NCBI GenBank assembly: GCA_029204225.1
Contig: CM055101.1
Coordinates: 44,636,180-44,700,179, forward strand
Direction: 5' to 3'
Source: Diphasiastrum complanatum
Taxonomy: Eukaryota > Streptophyta > Lycopodiopsida > Lycopodiales > Lycopodiaceae
DNA: 64,000 nucleotides
Shown here in pieces: positions 17,499 to 28,622 of the stretch (its first letter is position 1; each line of letters begins with the position of its first letter). Under the pieces are notes generated by a model. It was not told the origin of the DNA. It saw nothing but the letters and a program-made list of their open reading frames with translations, and searched no databases. A program made the translations under genes and the position numbers.

Positions 17499-20446
17499 TT
17501 GTGGTTGAGGCTATGGAACTGCAATGGCATTCACTCCTCGGCTACTGCCGGTGATTTTAGAGACTTTTGTGCGGAGGGTGATCTCTTCCTATTCACAGAG
17601 ACACATGAGAGTCCGGAAAGAGGTCTACCTGTTGTTACGGGTTTTTGCTGGTACTCTGCACATCGGCGGTCGACGAGAGCATTGACAGATCAGGGTTCTG
17701 GTGGGGTGGCCTGCTTAGTCCGTGACTTCATTCGGCCTTGGGTCGAGTTGGTGCATACAGATGAGCGAGCTCGCTATATTTGGATTCGGGTGGACCGGAC
17801 TTTGATGGGATTGACCTGTGACCTCTTTCTGGCCATTTGTTATTTTCCACCAGACACCTCAGTCTTCACAGCAGATGAGGAGTCACCTTACATGGATATC
17901 TATTCAGACATTATCCGATATGAGGAGCGGGGTTATGTTCTTTTAGCTGGCGACTTTAATGCCAGGACTGGGTCCAGGCAGACAGAGTTCCATAGAGCAG
18001 AGGATGATCCACAGCGGATACATGCTTTAGACTGGGATGATCTTGGCCTCCGGCGACGATCAGCAGATGCAGAGGGTCCAGTTACTGCATACGGAGAACA
18101 GATGCTTCAGTTGGGCGAGGCTCATGGATTGGCCATTTATAATGGCTTATTGCAGTGGCCTGATTCAGGTGACTTTACTTGTTTCCCACACAGTGGAGGG
18201 AGTGGTGTTGTTGACTATTTCATGGGATTGTCGTCTCTCCTCCCCTACATTTCATCTTTCTTGGTTCACCGTACCACTTTGTCTGACCACTCATACCTCT
18301 CTCTCTCTATTGGCCTTCTTCACACCCCATGTACTAATACCCTAACTCCCGGCAACAAAACAGTGTACCGCTATCATCCTCAAAACACCCCAAGGTACAG
18401 GGAAGCATTATCTGACCTCCTGACTCATTTCCCTTACAACGATACTTTGACGGACCAGTCTCTTTTTCTTGTCCGGACCTTGCATATCGCTGCATCCCTT
18501 GCCTTCCCATCTCCACGGCCCAAGCACTTACGACATAATCGACCACACAATCCCTGGTATGACCACGAGTGTAACCAATTTCATCTGGAGTTGATTTACA
18601 CACGCTGCCACTTTCCCTATATGGTAAAGAACTTATCCCGTGTATACCGTAGAACCACCCGAAAAAAGAAAATTACTTACGAAATCGGCCAGGGGAAGAA
18701 GATGATGGACCTTCTCTTTAGCTCCTCGTCGCGATCATTTTGGCAAAAATTCCTCTCACGGGCACCTCCACCCAAGATCACAGATCTTAGCACATGGGTA
18801 ACCTATGCCACATCGTTGTACACTGTTCCTGACACCCCTCCACTTCCTACACTCCCTACACATGTACTTCTGATATATTCTCTCCAGCCATAGTAGAAGA
18901 GGCCATTGACCGATTAAATCTACATAAGGCCAAGGATATTGATGATCTAGAAGCTAAACTTTTGACGCAAGCTGCTGACATTCTCTCACCCTTCCTCTCT
19001 CTCCTATTTAACCGCTCTATCACATCTGGTTTCCCCTCACCCTGGTCCACAACCCTTATCCACCCTATCCATAAAGGCGCATGATGCGACAGGTGCTTTT
19101 ATGGGAGGAGCATCCACTTGAGGTAGTTGACTCTTACACATACCTAGGGGTGGTATTTTCTGGTCCCACATTCAGCATGCGACAGGCGGCATTTTCCCGA
19201 CTACGGAAGGGTTATACATCGTTGGTAGAGTTGGAGAGATTATGCTTCAGCTCACATGTTAGAGACGCGACTAGTAAGTGCCGACTCTTTGACACTATGG
19301 TCGTTCCCTCAGCTCCATATGCATCAGAGACATGGAGTACTGGCTTGACAGCTACCGAGTGGGCGCGCATCTCACGACTTCAGATTCATATGCTCTCTCA
19401 GATGATACGGGCTAAGCCCTCTATCCCACATCATATTATATTGGCAGAGTTTGTCGTCCCCCCTATTCAGATAGAGGCATTGTTCCATATTGTCACATTC
19501 ATACAGCGCCTAGAGGATCTCCAGAGTAGAGGCACACACTATGCTGCAACAGCTCTGTCGTCCTCCCAGCACCTACACTCTGAGGGACACTCCTTCTCGT
19601 GGTATTCCCAGGCCTGTCGTCTCCTCTCCACATTGAGTATTCACATTACGGATCTACCAGTTGGTACTCATCAGTATATTAGAGGATACTTACACAGGGC
19701 ATATCTTCAGAGCACTTGGCTGGATTCATCTGGGGTGAAGATGGAGTTCTATCGGACACATTTTCTATCTCGAGATCCTGCTGGGTATCCCATTGTACCC
19801 AGATACCTAGTGGACAATATCTCACACACGGACAGTGATGGGTCAGTTCCGGGTTTCCTCTCACCAGTTAGCCATTGAGACTGGTAGATACAGGGGCATC
19901 CCAAGAGATGCGCGGATTTGTAGTATGTGTGATCTACATGATATGGAGGATGAGTTTCATTTTCTCTTCAGATGCCCAGCTTACTATGAGATTCGAGGGA
20001 GATGCTACTGCTTGTTTCGAGACCATCCACTTGCACTTTCTGCCTTGATATCGTATGAGGACTCCAGATGTGTTGCGTTGATGATCCGGGAGATGATAGA
20101 CCTGCGTATGGCGAGTCTTGACGCTGACACCTCCCCCCTGATACAGCTGAGCATACAGGAGTGTCTATCCCGTCGGAGACAGAGGCAGGAGAGTAGTGAC
20201 TCTGATGGAGAGGTTGAGATTCCAGATGCCACCATACATAAATGGCAGAGGCAGTGTCGTCGACCAAAGAGACAGCCAGCCCGCAGGCCACGGCTTGCAA
20301 CTTCACAACAACGTAGACACCACCGATCATCTACTCGACGACAGAGAGACGCAGCTTGCACAGAGATAGTGCCACAACATACTTTACATCATTTTTTCTC
20401 ACAAAGCAGAGAGACATCTATGATGCTTGACTCTCCTTGTGCATAG
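17499..20446 (+). pseudogene. LINE ORF2 (L4), endonuclease intact, RT core deleted
   Basis: From 17499 an open frame runs to 18893: endonuclease (LRLWNCNG, FTETHES, AGDFNARTG near 17948, VVDYFMG, LSDHSYLSLS near 18280) and linker (WYDHECN). It has no early ATG; the first is in TLMGLTCD, past the endonuclease N-terminus. A frame break lies near 18865. At 19080, after HPIHKG, the sequence jumps to the thumb region (EVVDSYTYLGVVFSGP). Compared with L6 this is a deletion of ~680 bp that removes the fingers, motif A and YADD. A further frame break near 19840 leads into the Cys/His domain (RVSSHQLAIETGR, CSMCDLHDMEDEFHFLFRCP) ending at 20446. Relative to L1 the ORF1-ORF2 spacer is 1 nt shorter, so ORF2 here is out of phase with the ORF1 stop. 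Confidence 0.9.
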
Positions 20447-20545
20447 CACTATTTCCTGTTTTATTGTAATCTTGTTTCTTTTAGGTGGTTGAGCTTTCAC
20501 GCTCCCACCGGGCACACTTGACATGTACCTTTTTTTCAGTCCTAT

Positions 20546-20559
20546 GTACCTTAGGGTAC
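20546..20559 (+). other. 3' UTR hairpin of LINE L4
   Basis: GTACC, loop TTAG, GGTAC. It is followed by TCCATGGACATTAATAAAG and the (CT)n tail. It is positionally equivalent to hairpins in L2 and L5. Confidence 0.7.
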
Positions 20560-20578
20560 TCCATGGACATTAATAAAG

Positions 20579-20583
20579 ATCTT

Positions 20584-20677
<94 letters not shown>
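20579..20677 (+). repeat. (CT)n tail of L4 and 5' junction of L5
   Basis: Starts ATCTTTCTTT then pure CT to 20677. LINE L5 sequence (CATAATAAATGG) follows at once. Confidence 0.97.
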
Positions 20678-20679
<2 letters not shown>

Positions 20680-22475
20680 ATAATAAATGGTATGACAACG
20701 ACTGTTCTTTCTTCCAGAAATATGTCGAGTCTCCAATTCTACATTGTCTTCTTCCGCAGAAAAGCAGCTTCGTTCCCTTCTCTGCAAAAAGAAAGTGGCC
20801 TACTTTTCTTCCCGTTCCTCCTACCTCCTTCGCTCCCTCCACTCTACTTCCTTGGCTACTTCTTGGAAGATCTTTCTTCATAAGCCCCTATCCATTGCAC
20901 CCATCCCTCTTCAATCCTGGGTCGACTATGCAACCAACCTATATACAACTGCTCACCCTTCCATCTCTCTTTCTTCTCGTCCTACCCACTGTGACCTCTT
21001 TTCTCCTGACATGGTTGAAGCCACCATCTGCAAACTCAAGAACAATCGTACGTCTGACATTGACCTCCTTTCAGCCGAGCTCCTCAAACCAATTGCCAAA
21101 CTCGCCTCCCCTTTCCTGGCCCACTGTTCAACCGCTCTGTCGTTGATGGTTTCCCCATACCTCATCCCATTCTTAAAGCAGGCAATGCCATGAATGTCCA
21201 CAACTATCGCACTATTATGATTGGTCATACCATGGCCAAGTTATACGCCACTATTCTCCAGAACTTCGTTACGGCAGAGGCTGATTCTCGATTATTATAT
21301 GCGACTGGCCAGGCTGACTTCCGCCGGGGTTATAGCACTCTTGATCATGTCCTCACTCTATGTACTATCATTGAGGAGGCAAAGCATATGGGCAAGAAGG
21401 TATTTGCTTGTTTCGTTGATCTCTCTAAGGCCTTTGATATTGTTCCCCATCATCTTTTGATCACCAGCTACGTCAGCTTGGCTTTTCCAACTCTATTCTC
21501 GCGGCAGTGGTTGCTCTGTATGAGAGAGTTCTAGCACATATTCGGCTGGGACCTGATTTGTCTTCTCCCATCCGTAGCACTGTTGGCGTCAAGCAAGGCT
21601 GTCCACTATCCCCTCTGCTCTTTGCACTTTATATTGATGATCTTGAGCGCCTCATTCGTGAAGAAGGTGGAGATGGTTGCCCGCTGGCACATTTGCTCAT
21701 CCCCATTCTGCTTTATGCTGATGACATTGTCCTGCTTTCTTCCTCACCAGAAGGGTTGCAGTGTCACTTACAAGTCTTGCATCGGTTTTGTGTTGCTTGG
21801 GGTCTCTCTGTTAACTTAAAAAATACGAAGATCATGATTTTCAACACCAATCGACAAAGCCTTCACAATTATCAATTCTTCTATGACGGCCAGGAAGTTG
21901 ACATTGTTGCCTCTTATACTTACTTGAATGTCTTGTTTACTGCGCCCCTTCTTGGTTTTTGCCAGGCTGCATTTGCACACATTTCCTCCGGTCTTTCAGC
22001 ATTGGTCCAGTTCGAGCGTGGTTGTACAATGAATCATATTTTTGATCCCACCACTAGATGCCAGTTGGTTCACACACGGGTGGTTCCAGCAGTGATGTAT
22101 GCCTCCGAGATTTGGTTGCCAGGACTTTCTCTCCGGGACTGGGCAGGCATTTCCCGCATTCAGGCCACTATGTTGGGTCGCAAGGTACGTGCCAAGACTA
22201 CCACCCCTCATGATATCCTGTGTGTTGAGTTTGCTACTCCTCCGATCATCCTTGAGGGCTTTTTTCGCCTTATTCTTTTTCTTCAGCGGATTCAAGAGGC
22301 CCACTGTACGGTCCACTCAGCGAATACTTCACACTTACTTTCGCTGATATGTACTTATTCTCCACCTGGCCGGGGTTGTGGGCATTGGTACTTTTTCTGT
22401 AGTTCTTTTGTGATACCTGGCCCGGGTTGTGGGCTTATTTCACTTCTGCTTTGTTCTACTTTCATTCATAGCTAG
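20680..22475 (+). pseudogene. LINE ORF2 RT region (L5), frameshifted
   Basis: Three overlapping frames together cover the RT. First (to 21193): SWVDYATNLYTTAHPSISL and DMVEATICKLKNNRTSDIDL. Second (21190-21534): NVHNYRTIMIGHTMAKLYAT and motif A, CFVDLSKAFDIVPHHLL. Third (21507-22475): GVKQGCPLSPLLFALYIDDL, catalytic YADDIVLLSS near 21715, then thumb and connection (EFATPPIILEGFFRLILFLQ) ending in unrelated residues at 22475. The C-terminal Cys/His domain is missing. A few small indels separate these frames; palm motifs are intact. Confidence 0.9.
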
Positions 22476-22554
22476 TTTATAGCATTTTACAGCCACGTCC
22501 TCCTATGGATGATGCTCCCACTGTTGCTTGTACATATTTTCTTTTTGGTCTTAT

Positions 22555-22568
22555 GCACCCACGGGTGC
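22555..22568 (+). other. 3' UTR hairpin of LINE L5
   Basis: GCACC, loop CACG, GGTGC (a sixth C-G pair is possible). It is followed by CCAAAAGACGTTAATAAAGC and (CT)n. Confidence 0.7.
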
Positions 22569-22586
22569 CCAAAAGACGTTAATAAA

Positions 22587-22590
<4 letters not shown>

Positions 22591-22665
<75 letters not shown>
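22591..22665 (+). repeat. (CT)n tail of L5 and 5' junction of L6
   Basis: Pure CT tract of about 37 units. L6 starts at ~22666-22670 (AGAGCATTGCGGTTGAGG). Confidence 0.97.
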
Positions 22666-22667
<2 letters not shown>

Positions 22668-23449
22668 AGAGCATTGCGGTTGAGGTTATGGAACTGCAAT
22701 GGCATTCACTCTTCAGCTACTGTAGGGGATTTTAGAGATTTTTGTGCGGAGGGTGATATCTTACTACTCACTGAGACACATGAGGGTCCAGAGAGAGGAT
22801 TACTGATTGTTGAGGGTTTTTGCTGGTATTTTGCACATCGGACGGCGACGAGAGCATTGACAGATCGCGGTTCTGGTGGGGTGGCCTGCTTAGTCCGCGA
22901 CTTCATTCAGCTTTGGGTTGAGTTGGTACATACTGATGAGTGAGCTTGCTATATTTGGATTCGGGTGGACCGGACTTTGATGAGCCTGGACCGAGACCTC
23001 TTTATGGCCATTTGTTATTTTCCTCTGGATACATCAGGTTTCACATCAGATGAGGAGTCACCTTACATGGATATCTCTTCAGACATTATCAGATACGAGG
23101 AGCGGGGTTATATTCTGGCAACTTTAATGGGTCCAAGCAGACGGAGTTTCATAGAGCAGAGGATGATCCACAGCGGATACATGCTTTAGACTGGGATGAT
23201 CTTGGTCTCCGACGACGATCAGCAGATGCGGAGGGTCCAATTGCTGCTTATGGAGAGCAGATGCTTCAGTTGGGCGAGGCTCATGGATTGGCCATTTATA
23301 ATGGCTTACTGCAATGGCCTGATTCAGGTGACTATACTTGTTTTCCATAGTGGGGGACGTAGTGTTGTTGACTATTTCATGGGATTGTCGTCTCTCCTCC
23401 CCTCCATTTCAGCCTTCTTGGTTCACCGCACCACCCTATCTGACCATTC

Positions 23450-23537
<88 letters not shown>

Positions 23538-25900
23538 TGCCCTTTTTCACACCCCATATACTAGTATGTTAACCCCTATCGGGAAGACCGTATATCGCTA
23601 TAACCCTCAAAACATTCCTCTGTACAGGGAAGCCTTATTTGACCTGCTGACTCATTTCCTCTATGAACATACTTTAGCGGACCAGTCTCTTTTTCTTGTC
23701 CAGACCATGCATACCGCTGCATCCCTTGCTTTCCCATCCACACGGCCCAAGCACGTACGACATTGGTATGACCACGAATATAGCCAACTTCACCTGAACT
23801 TAGTTTATGCACGTTGCCACCTTCCCCATCTGGTAAAAGGCTTATCTCGTGCATATCGTAGAACCACCCGAAAAAAGAAAATTACATACGAAACTTGTCA
23901 GGGAAAGGAGATGATGGACCTTCTCTTTAGCTCTTCGTCGAGATCATTTTGGCAAAAATTCCTTCCATGAGTGCCTCCACCACGGATCACAGATCTTAGC
24001 ACATGGGTGACCTATGCCACATCATTGTACACTGTACCTGACATACCTCCACTTCACACACACCCATACACATGTACTTCTGATATTTTTTCTGCAGACA
24101 TTGTAGAAGAGGCCATCGATCGATTAAAACTACGTAAAGCCAAAGACATTGACGAATTAGAGGCTGAATTGTTGAAGCATGCCACTGACTTCCTCTCACC
24201 TTTCCTCTCTTTCCTTTTCAATCGCGCTATCACGTCTGGTTTTCCCTCCCCATGGTCCACAAACCTTATCCATCCTATCCATAAAGGCGGTGATCCCATG
24301 AAAGTCGACAACTATCGTACCATCATGATTATCCACCTCTTTGCCAAAGTTTATGGTTCTATTCTCCAATCGGGGATCAGTACATAGATGGATACCAGAG
24401 CACTGCATGCCATTGGCCAGGCTGGTTTCAGGCCAGGTTATACTACATCGGATCATATTTTCACCCTGAGATCCATCATTGAGGAGGCTAAGGCCAGGAT
24501 AGAGTGTGTATATTGTTGCTTTGTGGATTTCCGCAAAGCCTTCGACTCTGTGCCTAGACATTTACTGATATAGAGGCTTCAGGATCATGGCTTCATGGAG
24601 GATATCATACAGGCAGTTGTGGCATTGTACAGACGAGTTATTGGCCGGATCCGGGTATCAGGAGTTGTCTCGCTAGAGATAGAGAGTACTATTGGGGTTA
24701 AGCAAGGATGCCCACTTTCACGTACACTCTTTCGTTTATATATAGATGAGCTTGAGCAAATTATACAGAGATATGGAGGAGAGGGATGTACACTGGATAA
24801 CCTCGTTATTGCTATCCTATTATATGCTGATGATGTGGTTTTGTTTTCGAGAACGAGGGAAGGCCTGCAGCGGCATCTGGATGCGCTTCACTCTTTTTGT
24901 ATACAATGGGGACTGTCAGTGAATGTGGCCAAGACCAAAATTATGGTGTTTAACATCTCCAGATCCTTCATGATGTGGCAGGAGCTTCTATGGGATGGAC
25001 ATCCACTTGAGGTAGTTGACTCCTACACATACCTGGGCGTGGTATTTTCTGGCCCCACTTTCAGCATGCGATAGGCGGTAGTTTCCCAGTTATGGAAGGG
25101 CTATGCATCATTGGTAGATTTGGAGAGACTATGTTTTGGCTCACACATTAGGGATGCAACTAGTAAGTGCAAACTCTTTGACACTATGGTAGTCTCCTCA
25201 GCCTTGTACGCATCAGAGACATGGAGTACTGGCTTGACGACCACCATCGAGTGGGCACACATCTCACGACTTCATATTCATATGCTATCTCGAATGATGC
25301 AGGCTAAGCCCTCTGTACCACATCATATTATACTGGCGGAGTTCGCCGTCCCCCCTATTCAGCTAGTGGCATTGTTCCATATTATCACATTCATACAGCG
25401 ACTGGGGGATCTTCAGGGTGGAGGCACACACTATACTGCAGCAGCTTTGTTATCATCCCAGCACTTACATTCTAAGGGACACTCCTCGTGGTATTCCCAA
25501 TCCTGTCATCTCCTCTCCACATTGGGTATTCATATTACTGATCTACCAGCTGGTACTCATCAGTATGTTCGAGGCCACCTGTATAGGGCATCTTCAGAGC
25601 ACTTGGCAGGGTTTGTCTGGGGTGAAGGCTGAGTTTTATTGGGTATCTAGGTATTCTATAGCACCCGAATATCTGGTGGTGAGTGTCTCACATAGACTGC
25701 AGACAGTGATGGGTCAGTTTTGGGTTTCCTCTCATCAGCTAGCCATTGAGACTGGTAGATATAGTGGCACTTCGAGAGATGCTCGGATTTTTTTGTAGTA
25801 TGTGTGATACACATGATGAGAGGATGAGTTTCATTTTCTCTTCAGATGCCTAGCTTACTATGAGATCCAAGGGAGATATTATTGCTTGTTTCAAGATCAC
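22668..25900 (+). pseudogene. LINE ORF2 (L6), many nonsense and frameshift mutations
   Basis: Endonuclease (WNCNG, LTETHEGP) with a TGA at 22941 where L4 has CGA. Deletion around the GDFNAR motif near 23115. A Leu-Ser (CT)n expansion at 23454-23535 shifts the frame between the endonuclease end (LSDHSYLSLS) and the linker (TVYRYNPQNIPLYREAL). RT: NYRTIMIIHLFAKVYGS; motif A, CCFVDFRKAFDSVPRH; GVKQGCPLSR; YADDVVLFSR near 24825. In-frame TAG codons at 24385, 24571 and 25072; the last is CAG in L4. Thumb: EVVDSYTYLGVVFSGPTF. Later ORFs to ~25800 end in a frameshifted Cys/His domain. Clearly inactive. Confidence 0.92.
23454..23535 (+). repeat. (CT)n expansion inside LINE L6 ORF2
   Basis: 82 nt of CT at the exact position where L4 has a 12-nt (CT)6 (18297-18308) encoding part of SYLSLSIG. 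The sequences on both sides are collinear with L4. The 70-nt gain is not a multiple of three and shifts the frame. Confidence 0.95.
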
Positions 25901-26053
25901 ACAGTCGCACTCTCTACCATGCCAGTCACTATTTCCTGTTTTTTTGTAGTCTTGTTTCTTTTAGGTGGTAGATAGAGCTTTCATGCTCCCACCGTGCGTA
26001 CTTGACATGTATCTGTTTATTAGTCCTTTGTTAGGGTATTTCATTGACATTAA

Positions 26054-26057
<4 letters not shown>

Positions 26058-26120
<63 letters not shown>
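26058..26120 (+). repeat. (CT)n tail of LINE L6
   Basis: About 31 CT units following TTAATAAAT. Confidence 0.97.
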
Positions 26121-26125
<5 letters not shown>

Positions 26126-26126
26126 C

Positions 26127-26340
26127 AACTCCAAACTACAAATTTCTCTGAATGTAGATTATCAATCTGAAGACAAGTTCCACCTTAATAGGATGTATAG
26201 CGAACATGGCTAGGATAATTTCATGTGAAATAGAGGGCACTGAGGATATAAGTCCAATACACCAAGTCTTTGTTTCATACATAATTGTAGAGGTGACCAA
26301 GTTGTGAAATAGAAGCCATCTGGTATGTGTCTTTTGAAAG
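26127..26340 (-). pseudogene. LINE ORF2 thumb fragment (L7)
   Basis: The minus strand reads VTSTIMYETKTWCIGLI and then SHEIILAMFAIHPIKVELVF. This aligns with VVPSAPYASETWSTGLT and HHIILAEFVVPPIQIEALF of L4, with the segment between deleted. It is inverted relative to L6 and starts within 10 bp of the L6 tail. A short dead fragment. Confidence 0.65.
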
Positions 26341-27419
26341 AAAACCTCTTTACATTGCCCTTCCCCAACTTGACCGGTGTGGTAGCCTGTCTCATACCAT
26401 AGGCAGGACTCGTGAAGGGTACCAACGTTTCACAGACCTTTTCGAATGCCTTTTCACATCATGTTTGAAACAACAGAGAATTGGCTTTGCTGGGGAAGAA
26501 ACGACAAAATATTTTTAGGGTTTTTATTTTTTATTTTTTGCTTGGTTTATTCCTAGCCTTTTGTTAAAGGAAAACCAAGTGTTGTTTAAGTGTCTAGATA
26601 GTGATTATAGCTCTATACAATGACAATATAACAACTGGTAATTGAAACACTTAGATGATTGAGGACTCAATGAGACATTAAGATACATGACACAATGCAC
26701 GTGCACAAGGTATTCATAAATCTACTAGAGTTTTATATGCCAAACTTTCTCACATGCACATTAGGAGATCTTTTTTTTTTGGCTCCAATTTTAAAATCAG
26801 TTTCAAACGGTCCATTTGAAATGGACTTTTTGAAACGGAGTCAATACTGCATGTAAACCTGTTAGCAAATATATACATGGAGACAAGTTTACAAGGGACC
26901 AACAAGCAATATCACATATAGTACCAGTTCTTTTGAAAATGCACTTTGTTATTCCTCTCAAACATCAATAATTGTGATTATACAAAGTACCAGACAGCCA
27001 AACATTTTGACATGTATTGGAACATTGACCTTGCATGCTATCTAGGATGAAAGGCACCTTGCCATCAACAGGTAATTCAGTCTTAAGGAACCCCTTTGAA
27101 GATATATTTTTTGGATTTGTAATGTCTTTTGAGTTCTGGTGGTCGAGGACTTCGTGATTGGACTCCATAAATCCAAGGATTACATACGTTTATTTACTAC
27201 ATTTGTCTAGTGTCCTAGATGTAACATCTATATGTTTGACCTTTCTGGGGTAAGAATTAGCTGGGGTCAAAATGAAGGATCACTCAAAGGTAGGAAGTAG
27301 TGGACCAGTGGTTATCCAAGTTGGTCTTTTTAAATGTTGCCTAATTAGTGCCTTTGTGCCCTCGGTCATGAAATTTTGAAGGCCATTATGTCCCTAAATA
27401 GAGATAAGAGGGGCCTGCT
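26341..27419. other. Interval without a recognised gene
   Basis: AT-rich, no coding frame of note. Contains a short inverted pair TTTCAAACGGTCCATTTGAAA / GGACTTTTTGAAACGGAG near 26800-26840. Nothing else supported. Confidence 0.45.
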
Positions 27420-28622
27420 AAACCCTAAACCAAAGAATGAGAGAAAGAAGTAACAAGTAGTGGAGTAGATGGCTGGAGAATGGACAGCCAAATAAGAAAG
27501 GTGAGTGCCAAAAAGAGAGGGCTAGTCAGCCAGCAAGCAAAGCTGGAAAATTAGTAGAAAGAAGGTGGAGACAATGCAAAGAGGGGTGGGCTGGGAAAGA
27601 GTACAAATAGGTTGAGTTGTGGACAACAAACGAAAAGTAAAGTAGGGTGCTAGAAGTAGGTGAGGGTGGGCTGGAAAATGGGCAGTAGGTGGGCAGCAGT
27701 AGGGCGCCAGTCCTCCTCCAAACGATAGTGATGATCTGCAAAACAAGTGGAAAGAGAGAGAGAGCTGAAAATGGGTGTTGGGGCAGCAGCTAGCAAGATC
27801 CACAAATGTCCTGCAAAATGATGGAAAAACCGCTGAAAATGGAAGTAGGGCGCTGGACAGCCTCCAAACAATCAGCAAAATGGACAACAAATCGGTGGAG
27901 AAATCCGTCGAAGATGGCAAGGTAGTAGGGCGCTGGCCAACAACTACCAAAATCCGTACATAACCTGAAAAGAAATGGAGAAAACTGCTGAAATTGGTGA
28001 TGAAGTAGGGTGCTAGACAGCCTCCAATCAATCAGCAAAATGGGCAGCAAATCGGTGGAGAAAATCGACGAAAGTGACAAGGTAGTAGGGCGCTAGCCAG
28101 CCTCTACCAAATCTGGAAAAACAATGGAAATCTGATGAAAAAATCGACGAAAGTGATGGGTTAGACAGCCTCTGCTAAATCTGAAAAAGTGGTGCAAAGG
28201 AAAGCGCTTTGATACCAAGTTACGAATGAAGCCACAATTGATCTAGAGCTAAGCTATGAAAGCATCACATAAGCAAGACTTAACCCTAGAAAGCAGGGAA
28301 GAGAGAGTAAGAAGACTAAAGAGAGATGAATATCATCAGCTGAGTAATAAATGACACAAATTCCCTACTTATAGCCTAGAGGAAGCCCTATAAGGAAGCT
28401 TCCAGTGGTTAGGGCCCAACTGGGAGGGATAATAGTGCGCCCTCCAAGAAAGCCCTCACTCTCCAATAATATGTCCAAATAATGAATAATAAGGCCCAAG
28501 GCCAACCATATAGTCTAAGTGTTAATAATGAATAAAAAAAGGGCCTAAGGCCTACTTATGCATAAAGTGAAGTAAATGCAAATGGACGTGGCGAATGTGA
28601 TGAACCGAGTCCATAACTAACA
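27420..28622 (-). mobile_element. Inverted partial copy of element E (LTR plus leader)
   Basis: The minus strand repeats the LTR (28622 down to ~28218), the primer site and the leader repeats of element E, ending near 27420 before gag. Leader words such as CCAGCGCCCTACT are present in complement (AGTAGGGCGCTGG) near 27690, 27845 and 27925. No protein-coding part. It confirms the 5' structure of E. Confidence 0.8.
28206..28217 (-). other. Primer binding site, Met tRNA type (inverted E copy)
   Basis: Minus strand TGGTATCAAAGC, one mismatch from the consensus in element E. Confidence 0.75.

Larger units (their letters stand above)
16594..20677 (+). mobile_element. LINE copy L4 (ORF1, ORF2 with RT deletion, 3' UTR, (CT)n tail)
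   Basis: The most complete copy in layout: ORF1 (16594-17451), ORF2 endonuclease and linker (from ~17499), deletion of the RT core, ORF2 C-terminus to 20446, a 3' UTR with hairpin, the box GACATTAATAAAG at 20566-20578, and a (CT)n tail. The 5' end is not defined; it may start near 16560, where L3 scraps end. Next to the tail LINE L5 begins without intervening DNA. Confidence 0.92.
20678..22665 (+). mobile_element. LINE copy L5, 5'-truncated in the ORF2 linker
   Basis: It begins inside the linker (WYDNDC, equivalent to WYDHEC of L4) directly after the L4 (CT)n tract. It holds RT and thumb, then a 3' UTR with hairpin, GACGTTAATAAAGC and its own (CT)n tail to 22665. Protein sequence is clearly diverged from L4 and L6, so it belongs to another subfamily closer to L1. 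Confidence 0.9.
22666..26120 (+). mobile_element. LINE copy L6, 5'-truncated at the start of ORF2
   Basis: It starts at the beginning of ORF2 (LRLWNCNGIHSSATVGDF) directly after the L5 tail. It runs through endonuclease, linker, RT, thumb and a degenerate Cys/His region, then a 3' UTR closely matching L4 (CACTATTTCCTG at 25928), GACATTAATAAAT and a (CT)n tail at 26058-26120. The 3' hairpin has lost its 5' arm (CCTTTGTTAGGGTA versus the L4 sequence). It retains the RT segment deleted from L4, so L4 and L6 together show the full layout. Confidence 0.92.

Noticed and set aside
23196-23970. L6 read as two separate LINE insertions joined at the internal (CT)n
   Set aside because: Sequences on either side of the tract are collinear with L4 ORF2 with no overlap or gap, so expansion of the native (CT)6 is simpler.
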